DNA of 45,040 nt, from positions 1-45,040 of the forward strand of contig CAZBLH010000014.1 of the NCBI GenBank assembly GCA_964492775.1. The letters are read 5' to 3'. How positions within the stretch are numbered: position 1 is the stretch's first letter; the number at the start of each line of letters is the position of its first letter. A program made the translations under genes and the position numbers. The DNA comes from WRDS01 sp964492775. GTDB taxonomy: Bacteria; Actinomycetota; Coriobacteriia; Anaerosomatales; PHET01. Positions 8,467 through 16,654 of this stretch are shown piece after piece. The notes under the pieces were generated by a model that saw only the letters and a list, made by a program, of their open reading frames with translations, did not search any database and was not told the DNA's origin.

Positions 8467-9956
8467 TCGCCTCACCTGCCGAATCTCTGGCGCTCCTCGC
8501 CCCCGAGCTGATCGTCGCCGTCACCGGCGCACTCATCCTCATATTCGACCTGTTCCTGCCGGAGAGCGCGAAGCTCGGAGGGGCCGGCTCGTCCGATGAG
8601 CCTGCCTCTAAGGGCCAGCTCGCGCTCCTGGGCATCGCTGGGCTGGTCGCAGCCGCTGTCGCAACTCTGGCCGTGAGCGACGAGCGCATGGCGTTGTTCG
8701 ACGGCATCATCGTCCTAGACCCGCTTGCCACCTTCCTCAAGCTGGTGTTCCTCGCCATTGGGGCGATCGTCCTGCTGCTCTCGATAGAGGCGCTTCCCCG
8801 GTTCACGCGCTGGCCGGCTGAGTTCTACGCGCTCGTCGTGTGGTGTACGCTCGGCCACATGCTGCTCGCCTCCGCTGCCGAGCTGTTCACGATCTTCCTC
8901 GCCCTGCAGCTGACGAGCCTGCCGCTCATCGTGCTCATCGCATACGCGAAGCGTGACCCGCGCTCCAGCGAGGCGGCGATGAAGTACCTGCTGCTCGTGC
9001 TGGTCTCAACGGCAGTGCTGCTCTACGGCATGACGCTCGTGTACGGCAGCCTCGGCACCTCGACAATCACCGAAATCGGCGCGATCTTGGCCGATATGAC
9101 CGCGTCGGGCACACCGTTCTCGGCGGTCCTGTCGCTCGGCCTGTTCCTGCTCATCACGGGCTTCGCGTTCAAGATCACCGCCTTCCCGTTCCACTGGTGG
9201 GTGCCGGACGTCTACACCGGCGCGCCCGCGCCCGTGACCGCCTTCCTCTCGGTGGGCTCGAAGTTCGCGGGCTTCGCGCTTGCGCTCCGCATCATCATCA
9301 CCGGGCTGCCCGTTCCACTCGACTGGCACCTGGTCTTCGGTGTCATGGCCGCGCTCTCGATGACCTTCGGCAACCTTGGCGCGCTCAGGCAGGCCAACAT
9401 CAAGCGCCTGCTCGCCTACTCGGGTATCGCGCAGGCAGGCTACCTGCTCGTGGGCCTGGCCGCACTCTCCGAGAACGGTGTGGGCGCGCTGCTGTTCTAC
9501 ATCGTCGCCTACGGGTTCGCGAACCTCCTCGCGTTCGGCGTCGTCATCGCATTTGCCGAGACGACCGGGAACTTCGAGACGAGCGACTACGCGGGCCTCT
9601 GGCGCCGCTCCCCGTACTCGGCGTTCGTCCTCACCGTCGCGTTGCTCTCGCTCGCCGGGCTCCCGCTGATGGCGGGCTTCATGGCGAAGTTCTATGTCTT
9701 CCTTTTCGCGGCCGAGGCCGGGCTGATCTGGCTCGTTGCCATCGGCGTCATCAACAGCGTCATCGCCATCTACTACTACCTGCGCGTCGTCTGGCAGATC
9801 TATGTCGGCGAGAGCGGCGAAGGTCGGGTCTCCACGGGCCCGGCAGGCGCTGTCGCCATGGGGCTCTGCACCGTCGGCGTCTTCGTGCTTGGCCTGTTCC
9901 CGGAACCGTTCCTGCGCGCTGCACAGCACGCTGCGTCGGCGCTGTTCGGTGGGTGA
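8463..9956 (+). CDS. nuoN: NADH-quinone oxidoreductase subunit N (NuoN)
   Basis: Antiporter-like subunit of 497 residues, the one nearest the NuoJK side of the membrane arm. Family features include ALQLTSLPLIVLIAYAKRD with the SSEAAMKYLLL helix, FKITAFPFHWWVPDVYTGAP with the TM7 lysine, SKFAGFALALRI, and ANIKRLLAYSGIAQAGYLLVG. Start is GTG 8463, overlapping the nuoM1 stop, with GGAGG at 8453-8457 upstream. In most nuo operons NuoN is the last gene; here another M gene follows one base after its stop codon. Confidence 0.95.
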   Translation: MIASPAESLALLAPELIVAVTGALILIFDLFLPESAKLGGAGSSDEPASKGQLALLGIAGLVAAAVATLAVSDERMALFDGIIVLDPLATFLKLVFLAIGAIVLLLSIEALPRFTRWPAEFYALVVWCTLGHMLLASAAELFTIFLALQLTSLPLIVLIAYAKRDPRSSEAAMKYLLLVLVSTAVLLYGMTLVYGSLGTSTITEIGAILADMTASGTPFSAVLSLGLFLLITGFAFKITAFPFHWWVPDVYTGAPAPVTAFLSVGSKFAGFALALRIIITGLPVPLDWHLVFGVMAALSMTFGNLGALRQANIKRLLAYSGIAQAGYLLVGLAALSENGVGALLFYIVAYGFANLLAFGVVIAFAETTGNFETSDYAGLWRRSPYSAFVLTVALLSLAGLPLMAGFMAKFYVFLFAAEAGLIWLVAIGVINSVIAIYYYLRVVWQIYVGESGEGRVSTGPAGAVAMGLCTVGVFVLGLFPEPFLRAAQHAASALFGG

Positions 9957-9957
9957 G

Positions 9958-11439
9958 ATGAGAGTGGACACGATGGGCTGGCTTCTCGCCTCGACGATAC
10001 TGATCCCCCTCGCTGGCGGCATAGCGATCTCGTTCACGCCGCCCTCGGCGCCGAAGACGGCACGCAACGTCGCGATCGCCTTCTCGGCGGTGGTTACGGC
10101 CATCGCGGGTGCACTCTGGTTCTCGTTCGACCGCAGCACCGCCGCGCTGCAGTTCGAACTCGACCTCGCGTGGGTCCCCTCGCTCGGAACCGACTTTCAT
10201 CTCGGGGTCGACGGGTTCGCCATGCCGATGGTGCTTTTGACCGCCGTTCTCACGTTGCTCGCGGTCATCGCCTCGTCGAAGATCACTCATTTGCCGAGAC
10301 GCTACTTCTCCCTGCTGATGCTGCTTGAAGCGGGCCTGATGGGCGTATTCATATCGCTCGACCTGATCCTGTTCTACGTGTTCTGGGAAGTCGTGCTCAT
10401 CCCGATGTTCTTCCTCATCAACGTCTGGGGCGGCCCGAACCGTGCGTACGCCTCCGTGAAGTTCTTCGTCTACACGATGGCCGGCTCGCTCGCGATGCTC
10501 GCCGGTTTCATCGCCATCTACCTGAACTGCGGAGCGACCACCTTCGACATGACCACACTGGCCCCCATGGCAGCCGCGCTGGATCCGGGAGTCCAGACCG
10601 CGATATTCGCGGCCATCGCGTTCGCGCTGGCGATCAAGGTGCCGATGTTCCCGTTCCACACCTGGCTGCCGGACGCGCACGTCGAGGCGCCGACCGCTGT
10701 ATCGGTACTCCTCGCGGGTGTCCTGCTCAAGATGGGCTCCTACGGCTTCATCCGGTTCGGCCCGCAGCTCCTGCCCGCCGGCTTCGCGGCCCTCGCCCCT
10801 ATCATCGCGGTGCTCGCGATCATCTCGATCGTCTACGGTGGGGCTGTCGCGCTGATGCAGAGTGACCTGAAGCGGCTCGTCGCCTACTCGTCCGTCTCCC
10901 ACATGGGCTACGTGATGCTCGGCATCGCCGCAGGCACGTCGACCGGGCTGACCGGCGCCAACGTACAGATGTTCTCGCACGGCCTGATAGCGGGCCTAGC
11001 GTTCCTGCTCGTCGGCTGCTTCTACGAGCGTGCGCACACCCGCGAGATCAGCGCATTCGGCGGCACGGTCAAGGTTGCACCGGTGCTTTCTGGTGCACTC
11101 GTGTTCATGGCGTTCGCCTCGCTCGGCCTGCCGGCCGGCTCAGGCTTCATCGGCGAGTTCATGGTGCTGGCCGGCTCCTTCGACGTCTTCCCCGTCTACA
11201 CGTCGCTCGCCGCGGCAGCGGTGGTGCTCACTGCAGCGTACCTCCTGTGGATGCTGCGGCGCGTGGTCTTCGGGCCGCTTAACCCCGAGCGCGCCGAGAT
11301 GCCCGACATCACGCCCACCGAGTCGGCAACGGTCTTCCCGCTCGCGGCGCTCATCCTGATCGTGGGCGTGTTCCCCACCACGCTGGTCGGTGCCATCCAA
11401 GCGAGCGCCGCAGAGCTCGCACGCGTACTCGGCGGATAG
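9958..11439 (+). CDS. nuoM: NADH-quinone oxidoreductase subunit M, second copy (NuoM2)
   Basis: A second full-length NuoM (493 residues) at the end of the nuo operon. It is the more canonical copy: Glu144 in TM5 (FYVFWEVVLIP), Lys227 in TM7 (AIKVPMFPFHTW) and the loop HTWLPDAHVEAPTAVS are all present. LLKMGSYGFIRFG and the SDLKRLVAYSSVSHMG helix follow. ATG 9958 lies one base after the nuoN stop; ATG 9973 is an alternative start. Complex I cassettes with an extra pumping subunit and a longer NuoL helix have been described in the literature, and this gene plus the NuoL extension fits that pattern. Confidence 0.94.
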   Translation: MRVDTMGWLLASTILIPLAGGIAISFTPPSAPKTARNVAIAFSAVVTAIAGALWFSFDRSTAALQFELDLAWVPSLGTDFHLGVDGFAMPMVLLTAVLTLLAVIASSKITHLPRRYFSLLMLLEAGLMGVFISLDLILFYVFWEVVLIPMFFLINVWGGPNRAYASVKFFVYTMAGSLAMLAGFIAIYLNCGATTFDMTTLAPMAAALDPGVQTAIFAAIAFALAIKVPMFPFHTWLPDAHVEAPTAVSVLLAGVLLKMGSYGFIRFGPQLLPAGFAALAPIIAVLAIISIVYGGAVALMQSDLKRLVAYSSVSHMGYVMLGIAAGTSTGLTGANVQMFSHGLIAGLAFLLVGCFYERAHTREISAFGGTVKVAPVLSGALVFMAFASLGLPAGSGFIGEFMVLAGSFDVFPVYTSLAAAAVVLTAAYLLWMLRRVVFGPLNPERAEMPDITPTESATVFPLAALILIVGVFPTTLVGAIQASAAELARVLGG

Positions 11440-11462
11440 TCCGCCGAACGAGCGTCAACGCC

Positions 11463-11573
11463 TGCCTCCCACCGTGCGCAAGTCTGTCCTCTTGCGCGTG
11501 CGGTGGTTGACCCCGAGCACGATCCCGCAGAGGATGTCTCGGAGGCACCCACCGGCAGAGAGGGCGCGAGCAG
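11463..11573 (+). promoter_or_regulatory. Structured leader with alternative pairings, upstream of the DUF364 gene
   Basis: The 134 bases between nuoM2 and the DUF364 gene can fold as a three-way junction. P1 pairs TGCCTCC (11463-11469) with GGAGGCA (11541-11547). P2 pairs CCACCG (11469-11474) with CGGTGG (11501-11506), extended by GCGCAAG/CTTGCGC (11476-11482 with 11491-11497). P3 pairs CCGAG/CTCGG (11513-11517 with 11538-11542) around ATCC/GGAT. A second CCACCG at 11549-11554, just before the ribosome site GAGAGGG (11558-11564), can compete for CGGTGG. That is a switch-like layout, but no known riboswitch class was recognised. P2 alone could also act as a terminator hairpin for the nuo operon, although no T run follows. 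Confidence 0.45.
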
Positions 11574-12407
11574 ATGCACACCGATGACATCATCCTCAGA
11601 GAGACAGTCGACCTGGTCACCCGTACTCTTGCAGACGAGATCGATGACCTCGCCGTCGAGCGAGCCGTGCTCGGGTTGTTCTTCTCGGGAGTGAAACTCA
11701 GCAGCGGGCATGGCGGGACCTGCTTCACGCCGGTGAAGGAGATGCCCGAGGCGGTCTGCTGTCCGAGCTCCGCCCGCGCGATGCCGAGTTCGGGTCGGCT
11801 CTCGAACCGCCCGGTACGCGCATACCTCGAAGACATCTTTGGCGGAAACATCCTGAAGAAGACACTCGGAATCTCGGCCCTCAACGCTCTCAGCGCTCTC
11901 TGCTGGGAGCGCGCCGGACACGCCGGCTACACGATCGAGACCGGCAAGGACGCCTTCGACGAGATCGAGGTTGATGCACACTCAAAGGCTGTCGTGGTGG
12001 GCGCGCTAGTCCCCATCATCAAGAAGCTGATGACGGCCGGAGCAGAGTTCAAGATCCTGGAGATGGACCCCGCCACGCTCAAGGAGTCGGAGCTCCCCTA
12101 CTTCGCCGAGGCCACAAGGGCACCCGAGTTCGTCCCCGACGCGGACCTGCTTGTCATCACAGGCGTCACCGTGCTGAACGGCACCCTGCCTGGACTGCTC
12201 AATCTTGCCAAACCGGGTGCCCGCATCGTCGTGGTTGGACCGACTGCAAGCATGCTGCCCGAGGCGTTCTTCGCACGCGGCGTCACCGATCTGGCCGGGA
12301 TTCTCGTCACGAAGCCGGATGAGCTGCTCGACGTGATCAGCGAAGGCGGCTCCGGTTACCACTTCTTCGGCAAATCCGCCGAGAGGACCGTCATTCGGAG
12401 GGCTTAG
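11574..12407 (+). CDS. DUF364/DUF4213 family protein (putative heavy-metal chelation)
   Basis: The 277-residue product matches the general pattern of DUF4213-DUF364 proteins, thought from structure to bind a metal or metal cofactor; the function is not established. The N-terminal half has LGLFFSGVKLSSGHGGTCFTP, which supplies Gly-His-Gly-Gly and a cysteine, and a CC pair at about 62-63. The C-terminal half is Rossmann-like: VVVGALVPIIKKL, FKILEMDP, and DADLLVITGVTVLNGTLPGLL, then ARIVVVGPTASM. It ends by overlapping the convergent XdhC-family gene by 17 bases. Such genes often occur near molybdenum-enzyme maturation genes, so the pairing with XdhC may be meaningful. GAGAGGG nine bases upstream supports ATG 11574. 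Confidence 0.8.
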   Translation: MHTDDIILRETVDLVTRTLADEIDDLAVERAVLGLFFSGVKLSSGHGGTCFTPVKEMPEAVCCPSSARAMPSSGRLSNRPVRAYLEDIFGGNILKKTLGISALNALSALCWERAGHAGYTIETGKDAFDEIEVDAHSKAVVVGALVPIIKKLMTAGAEFKILEMDPATLKESELPYFAEATRAPEFVPDADLLVITGVTVLNGTLPGLLNLAKPGARIVVVGPTASMLPEAFFARGVTDLAGILVTKPDELLDVISEGGSGYHFFGKSAERTVIRRA

Positions 12408-13398
12408 CTGCCGCCTCGCGCCTTGCCCGGCGCACCTGGATGAGCTCGGCAACGATGCAGATGGCGAGCTCCGGAGCTGACTTCGCGCCGAACTTCAGGC
12501 CGATGGGCGTGTGAGTGGCCTCCAGCGCCGCCCGGTCGTGACCGGCGGCCTCAAGCAGGCTGAAGACGCGCTCGTTCTTCTCGGCACAGCCCATCATGCC
12601 CACGTATCCGGCTCCGGTGGAGATCGCATAGACAAGCGCCTCCGGGTCGTACATGTGACCGCGCGTCAGGACGCACACGTAGCTGTCGGGACCGATCCCC
12701 AGGTCCGGTATGTCCTCGAAGCTGTCGATGAGCACCCGCTCGGATTGCGGGAACCGCTCGGCGTTCAGGTACTCGGGGTCATAGTCGACCGCCACCGTCT
12801 CAAACCCGACCATGCGCGCGACCTTCTCGAGCTCGGCGCTCACCGTTCCCGCGCCGAGGATGAAGACGCGGTCGGTCGCGAATAGCGGGACGGACTTCCA
12901 TGCGACCCCAGCGTACTGCTCGTCGTGCATCGCGGGACCACGCGTCACGTCGAACATCTGCAGCCGGTCGCGCTCGGAGGCATGCCGGGAGAAGACGAGA
13001 GTGGCGTCCCTGCGGTCTCCCGTCGGTGTGTCAATCACGACGAAGACTCCCGGCAGGCCGTCGGCGCTGCCCTCGCCCCGAAACGCCACCACATCTGTGT
13101 CCTCGCTGCGCACCGCGGCGTCAGGATCGGTGACAATCTTGAACCCGAGCCAAGCCTGCTCACCTTCGTCGATCGCCCGGACTGCGCGCTCGAGTGTGGG
13201 AATGTCGTCGGCCGTGAGTGCGGTAAGCACGCCCCGAAGCGAGTCCGGGCTGACGTTGGGGTCACCCGCGAGCTCCGCTGCCGAGAAGCACCTGATCTCG
13301 TCAGGGGCGACAACCGGCATCTCGCCTGCCTCGAGCGCGGCTATCATCCGCTCGAGTAGGGCGCGCATGCCTCTGGCACCCGATGCCTGTTCGGCCAC
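12391..13398 (-). CDS. XdhC/CoxI family protein (molybdenum enzyme maturation)
   Basis: XdhC-family proteins bind or insert the sulfurated molybdenum cofactor of molybdenum hydroxylases. The C-terminal Rossmann domain is clear: VFILGAGTVSAELEKVARMVGFETVAVDYD (about residues 178-207), then YVCVLTRGHMYDPEAL, AGYVGMMGC and THTPIGLKFGAKSAPELAICIVAEL. The N-terminal half is diverged, and the usual glycine-rich XdhC motif (GSxPxxxGxxM) is not apparent. It encodes 335 residues from GTG 13398, with GGAGG five bases upstream. It lies 28 bases after gatB, so it is probably in the same transcript. No molybdenum hydroxylase is in the window. Confidence 0.82.
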   Translation of the reverse strand: MAEQASGARGMRALLERMIAALEAGEMPVVAPDEIRCFSAAELAGDPNVSPDSLRGVLTALTADDIPTLERAVRAIDEGEQAWLGFKIVTDPDAAVRSEDTDVVAFRGEGSADGLPGVFVVIDTPTGDRRDATLVFSRHASERDRLQMFDVTRGPAMHDEQYAGVAWKSVPLFATDRVFILGAGTVSAELEKVARMVGFETVAVDYDPEYLNAERFPQSERVLIDSFEDIPDLGIGPDSYVCVLTRGHMYDPEALVYAISTGAGYVGMMGCAEKNERVFSLLEAAGHDRAALEATHTPIGLKFGAKSAPELAICIVAELIQVRRARREAAAKPSE

Positions 13399-13426
13399 GG
13401 TTCCTCCCCGTTCGCTCGCGCCCGGG

Positions 13427-14980
13427 CTAGTCCAGCTTGCTCTTGAGCAGATCGTTCACGACACCCGGGTTGGCTTGCCCGCGCATCTCCCGCATGACCT
13501 GCCCGACGAAGAAGCCGAGCAACCCGGTCTTGCCGCCCCGGTAGCTCTCGACCTCTGCAGGGTTGGCCGCCAGAACGGCGTCGACGACCGCCTCGATCGC
13601 CGAGGTATCCGACACCTGCTCCATACCGCGCAGCTCGACGATCGCGCCGGGCGCATCACCGGTTTGGGCCATCTCGGCGAACACCTCTTTGGCCTGCTTG
13701 CCCGAGATCTTCCCGTCCGACACAAGCCCGATCAGCTCGGCGATCATCGACGGGACCACCTTGGACTCTGCGACCCCGATCCCGTTCGCGTTCAGATGGG
13801 CCGAGAGGTCGCCGAGCATCCAGTTCGCGACCGACTTCGCATTCTCGGTCCCCGCAAGCCTGACCGCCGCCTCGAAGAACTCAGCCGTGTCCAAGTCGCT
13901 CGTGAGCGCCGCCGCGTCGCGCGCGGGGAGCCCGTACTCGGAGGCGAAACGGGCCTGCCGAGCGTGAGGCAGCTCCGGCAACCGCGAGGCGATCTGCTCG
14001 ATGAACTCCTCGGAGAACTCGAAGGGCACCATGTCGGGCTCGGGGAAGTACCGGTAGTCGTGCGCCTCCTCCTTGCTACGCAGCGCGGAGGTGCGCTTGG
14101 CGCTGGCGTCCCAGTGGCGCGTCTCCTGCACCACCTTCCCGCCGCTCTCGAGCAGCTCGACCTGCCGAACGATCTCGTACGCAAGACCGTCGTGCAGTGC
14201 CTTGAAGGAGTTCATGTTCTTGATCTCGGCCTTCGTGCCGAGCGTGGTGTCACCGCGCCTGCGGACGCTCACGTTGGCGTCCACGCGCATCGACCCTTCC
14301 TCCATGTTGCAGTCGGAAACGCCGAGTGAGAGCCAGGTCAGCCGGAGCCGCTGCGCGAATCGGCGAGCCTCCTCCGGCGTACGGATGTCGGGTTCGGTCA
14401 CGAGCTCGATGAGCGGCGTGCCTGCGCGGTTGAAGTCAACGAGCGAGTGGGTCGCGCCAGCGATTCGACCTTCCGAGCCGCCAACGTGCACCATCTTGCC
14501 GGTGTCCTCTTCGAGGTGGATGCGCGTGATGCCGATACGCGTGACGTACGCGCCATCATCGCCGAGCTCGTCCCCGAACGCCTGGGGGGCGTCCACGCGC
14601 TGCTTTGCCCCGTCGCCATCCACAGCGACATCCACGTGCCCGTGCTCGCAGAACGGTTTATCGTACTGCGATATCTGGTAGTCCTTCGGCATGTCCGGGT
14701 AGAAGTACTGCTTGCGGTGGAACTGGCTCCACCGCGAGATCTCGCAGTCCGTGGCGAGCCCGCACAGCACTGTCGCCTCGATGGCCTGCTGGTTGGGCAC
14801 GGGCAGCGCGCCGGGCAGGCCGAGGCACACGGGGCATACGCGCGTGTTCGGCTCACCTCCGAACGCGACCGGGCACCCGCAGAACATCTTGGTGTTCATC
14901 GATGTCAGCTCGGTGTGGATCTCGAGACCGATGACAGCCTCCCACTCGCCAAGCACGTCAATCAGGCGGTCCTTCGCCAT
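13427..14980 (-). CDS. gatB: Asp-tRNA(Asn)/Glu-tRNA(Gln) amidotransferase subunit B (GatB)
   Basis: Binds the mischarged tRNA and activates its acyl group for transamidation in the GatCAB complex. Visible features are EAVIGLEIHTELTSMNTKMFC at the start, zinc-site cysteines (CGCP and VCPVC), and EEAHDYRYFPEPDMVP. A C-terminal YqeY-like tail ends GFFVGQVMREMRGQANPGVV. The 517-residue length is slightly above average. ATG 14980 is preceded by GGGAGAGAAGAG; the open frame continues upstream but without homology. The gene follows the PASTA gene by 52 bases. Its partners gatC and gatA are about 23 kb away on the same strand, which is unusual. Confidence 0.96.
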   Translation of the reverse strand: MAKDRLIDVLGEWEAVIGLEIHTELTSMNTKMFCGCPVAFGGEPNTRVCPVCLGLPGALPVPNQQAIEATVLCGLATDCEISRWSQFHRKQYFYPDMPKDYQISQYDKPFCEHGHVDVAVDGDGAKQRVDAPQAFGDELGDDGAYVTRIGITRIHLEEDTGKMVHVGGSEGRIAGATHSLVDFNRAGTPLIELVTEPDIRTPEEARRFAQRLRLTWLSLGVSDCNMEEGSMRVDANVSVRRRGDTTLGTKAEIKNMNSFKALHDGLAYEIVRQVELLESGGKVVQETRHWDASAKRTSALRSKEEAHDYRYFPEPDMVPFEFSEEFIEQIASRLPELPHARQARFASEYGLPARDAAALTSDLDTAEFFEAAVRLAGTENAKSVANWMLGDLSAHLNANGIGVAESKVVPSMIAELIGLVSDGKISGKQAKEVFAEMAQTGDAPGAIVELRGMEQVSDTSAIEAVVDAVLAANPAEVESYRGGKTGLLGFFVGQVMREMRGQANPGVVNDLLKSKLD

Positions 14981-15032
14981 CAACGACTCTTCTCTCCCGA
15001 GGACCTTGAGGGCCTTCTCTTGCCAAGAACCT

Positions 15033-16460
15033 CTAGCGTTTCGATACCACGAAGACAACAGGCAGCCGCAGCCCCCACTGCACCCCCGGGATCGGGTACT
15101 GCCCGATGACCGTACCTGCAACCTCGGAGCTCTCGATCTCGATCGCAAGCGGGGTGAGCCCGGCGGCGACGACAGCCTTGCTCGCCTCTTCAGACGAAAG
15201 ACCCGCGACCGACGGCATCGCGGCCGTGGTCGCCGCACCGGCCGAGACGACGATTCCGACGGTGCCGTTCTTGGCCACCTTGCGCCCGCTCGGCGGCATC
15301 TGGGTGATGACCGAGCCCTTCGCAACGGATGCATGGCTCATGGTGTGCACCTCGACCTTGAGGCCGAGGTCCTTGAACGACTTCTCGGCGGTGGCCTGAG
15401 CCTTGCCGACCACGTCGGGAACGGTGACCGCAGCAGCGGTACCCGCTCCGTCCGAGATGAGGTACTGGAGCACTGCGTCGTACCCGACGACAGCGTTCGC
15501 GTCCATGGACTGCGCCATGACGGTACCGGCGCTGATGCTCGCGTCGAACGAGCGGTAGCTCACGCCCCTCAGGTTCCACGCGCCGATGAGCTTATCGGCG
15601 TCGACCTCGGTCAGCCCGATGACTCGCGGTACGCGCATCTGCGAGGGGGCCGGGCCCTGCGATATCACCAGTGCGACCGGGCTGCCGGGCGCCAAGTCTG
15701 CGCCAGCGGTCGGCACCTGACTCGCGACGCTCCCTGCGGGAACAGCCGGCGAGTAGACGACCACCCGGACCGGGAACAGGTTCGCTCGCGCAAGAGCGCG
15801 GGCAGCCTCCTCTTCAGTGCGACCTGTGACCTCAGGCACCGTGGCGTCTGTCGGGGAAGCAGCAATCACGAACGAGACGCGCGAGCCCGGCTTCATCTCG
15901 GTGCCCGCGGGCGGGACCTGCTCGATGACGGTACCCGGCAGTGCGGTGTCGGTGGGCTCCTCGGAGACTTCGCCGAGCCTCAGCCCGCCATCGTTGATGA
16001 TCTGTACGGCGTCGGCAGGAAGCTTCCCGACCACGTTGGGGACCGGGAGCGAGCGGCTGGTCGAGTACCACCAGAGGTACCCTGCGGCGGAGCCGGCGAT
16101 CAGGACACCGATCAGCAGTCCGACCCACACCCAGGCGTTCGTGCGGCGTTCGGGACCCATGTCGATCTCGACCGGCTTGGCTTCGGTCACAGCCTCTGCC
16201 GCGGCATCACCGGGAGCCGGGGCCTCGCTCGCTTCCGCAGCGATGTCCTCGGCCTGCCCATCCGCCGCCTCAGCGGTCGCCTCGGAAGCCTCACTCGCCT
16301 CGGCTTCGGCACCGGGCTCAGCTTCACCTGACGCCGCCGCGGCCCCCTCTTCGGCATCCTCGGCCGCCGAATCGACGGGCGCTTCGGCATCCTCGGCCGC
16401 ATCGGGATCTACGGTCTCACCGGGATTCGCGTCTTCCTGCTCGCGGATCTCGTCATCCAT
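15033..16460 (-). CDS. Membrane-anchored PASTA-repeat protein without a kinase domain
   Basis: PASTA domains bind peptidoglycan fragments and are usually found on PknB-type kinases or penicillin-binding proteins. The 475-residue protein starts with an Ala/Glu/Asp-rich cytoplasmic region (about 1-100) and has one membrane segment (about 109-131). It continues with five tandem PASTA-like units, each opening with a VP-x-V-x-G motif: VPNVVG, VPEVTG, VPRVIG, VPDVVG and the weaker MPSVAG. No kinase or transpeptidase domain is present. The architecture suggests an external wall sensor or anchor, perhaps signalling through the acidic tail. It heads a minus-strand unit with gatB and the XdhC gene. CTC-rich antisense of an AGGAGG ribosome site lies just before ATG 16460. 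Confidence 0.9.
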   Translation of the reverse strand: MDDEIREQEDANPGETVDPDAAEDAEAPVDSAAEDAEEGAAAASGEAEPGAEAEASEASEATAEAADGQAEDIAAEASEAPAPGDAAAEAVTEAKPVEIDMGPERRTNAWVWVGLLIGVLIAGSAAGYLWWYSTSRSLPVPNVVGKLPADAVQIINDGGLRLGEVSEEPTDTALPGTVIEQVPPAGTEMKPGSRVSFVIAASPTDATVPEVTGRTEEEAARALARANLFPVRVVVYSPAVPAGSVASQVPTAGADLAPGSPVALVISQGPAPSQMRVPRVIGLTEVDADKLIGAWNLRGVSYRSFDASISAGTVMAQSMDANAVVGYDAVLQYLISDGAGTAAAVTVPDVVGKAQATAEKSFKDLGLKVEVHTMSHASVAKGSVITQMPPSGRKVAKNGTVGIVVSAGAATTAAMPSVAGLSSEEASKAVVAAGLTPLAIEIESSEVAGTVIGQYPIPGVQWGLRLPVVFVVSKR

Positions 16461-16490
16461 CGAAGAACCTCCTCTGACTCGTAATCTCAG

Positions 16491-16496
16491 ATTCTA
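16491..16496 (-). promoter_or_regulatory. Possible -10 box (TAGAAT) for the PASTA gene
   Basis: TAGAAT on the minus strand lies 31-36 bases before the ATG of the PASTA gene, consistent with a short leader. No convincing -35 hexamer is seen at the normal spacing. The rest of the 194-base divergent region (16461-16654) shows nothing else recognisable. Confidence 0.3.
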
Positions 16497-16654
16497 GCGG
16501 AGATGGAAGCTGCAGCGCGCATTTCGCGGCCGACACGACCCAACCAAGGACACGCGTTTCTGCGCCATTCGCATCCAGATCACGCTGGAACGCGCTGCGG
16601 TTCGCACGCCGACCCGTGTTAGCGGTACGCTGTCAGCAACGAGGAGGGAACCTC

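Noticed and set aside
9006..10980. Long minus-strand open frames opposite nuoN and nuoM2
   Set aside because: They are Arg/Glu/Asp/His-rich, lack ribosome sites and family motifs, and lie opposite well-identified membrane proteins; they are shadows of GC-rich codons.
6982..11439. Duplicate nuoM as an assembly artefact
   Set aside because: The two copies differ strongly in sequence and in key residues, with nuoN between them.
15033..16460. PknB/StkP-type serine/threonine kinase
   Set aside because: PASTA repeats and the membrane helix are present, but the cytoplasmic part has no kinase motifs.
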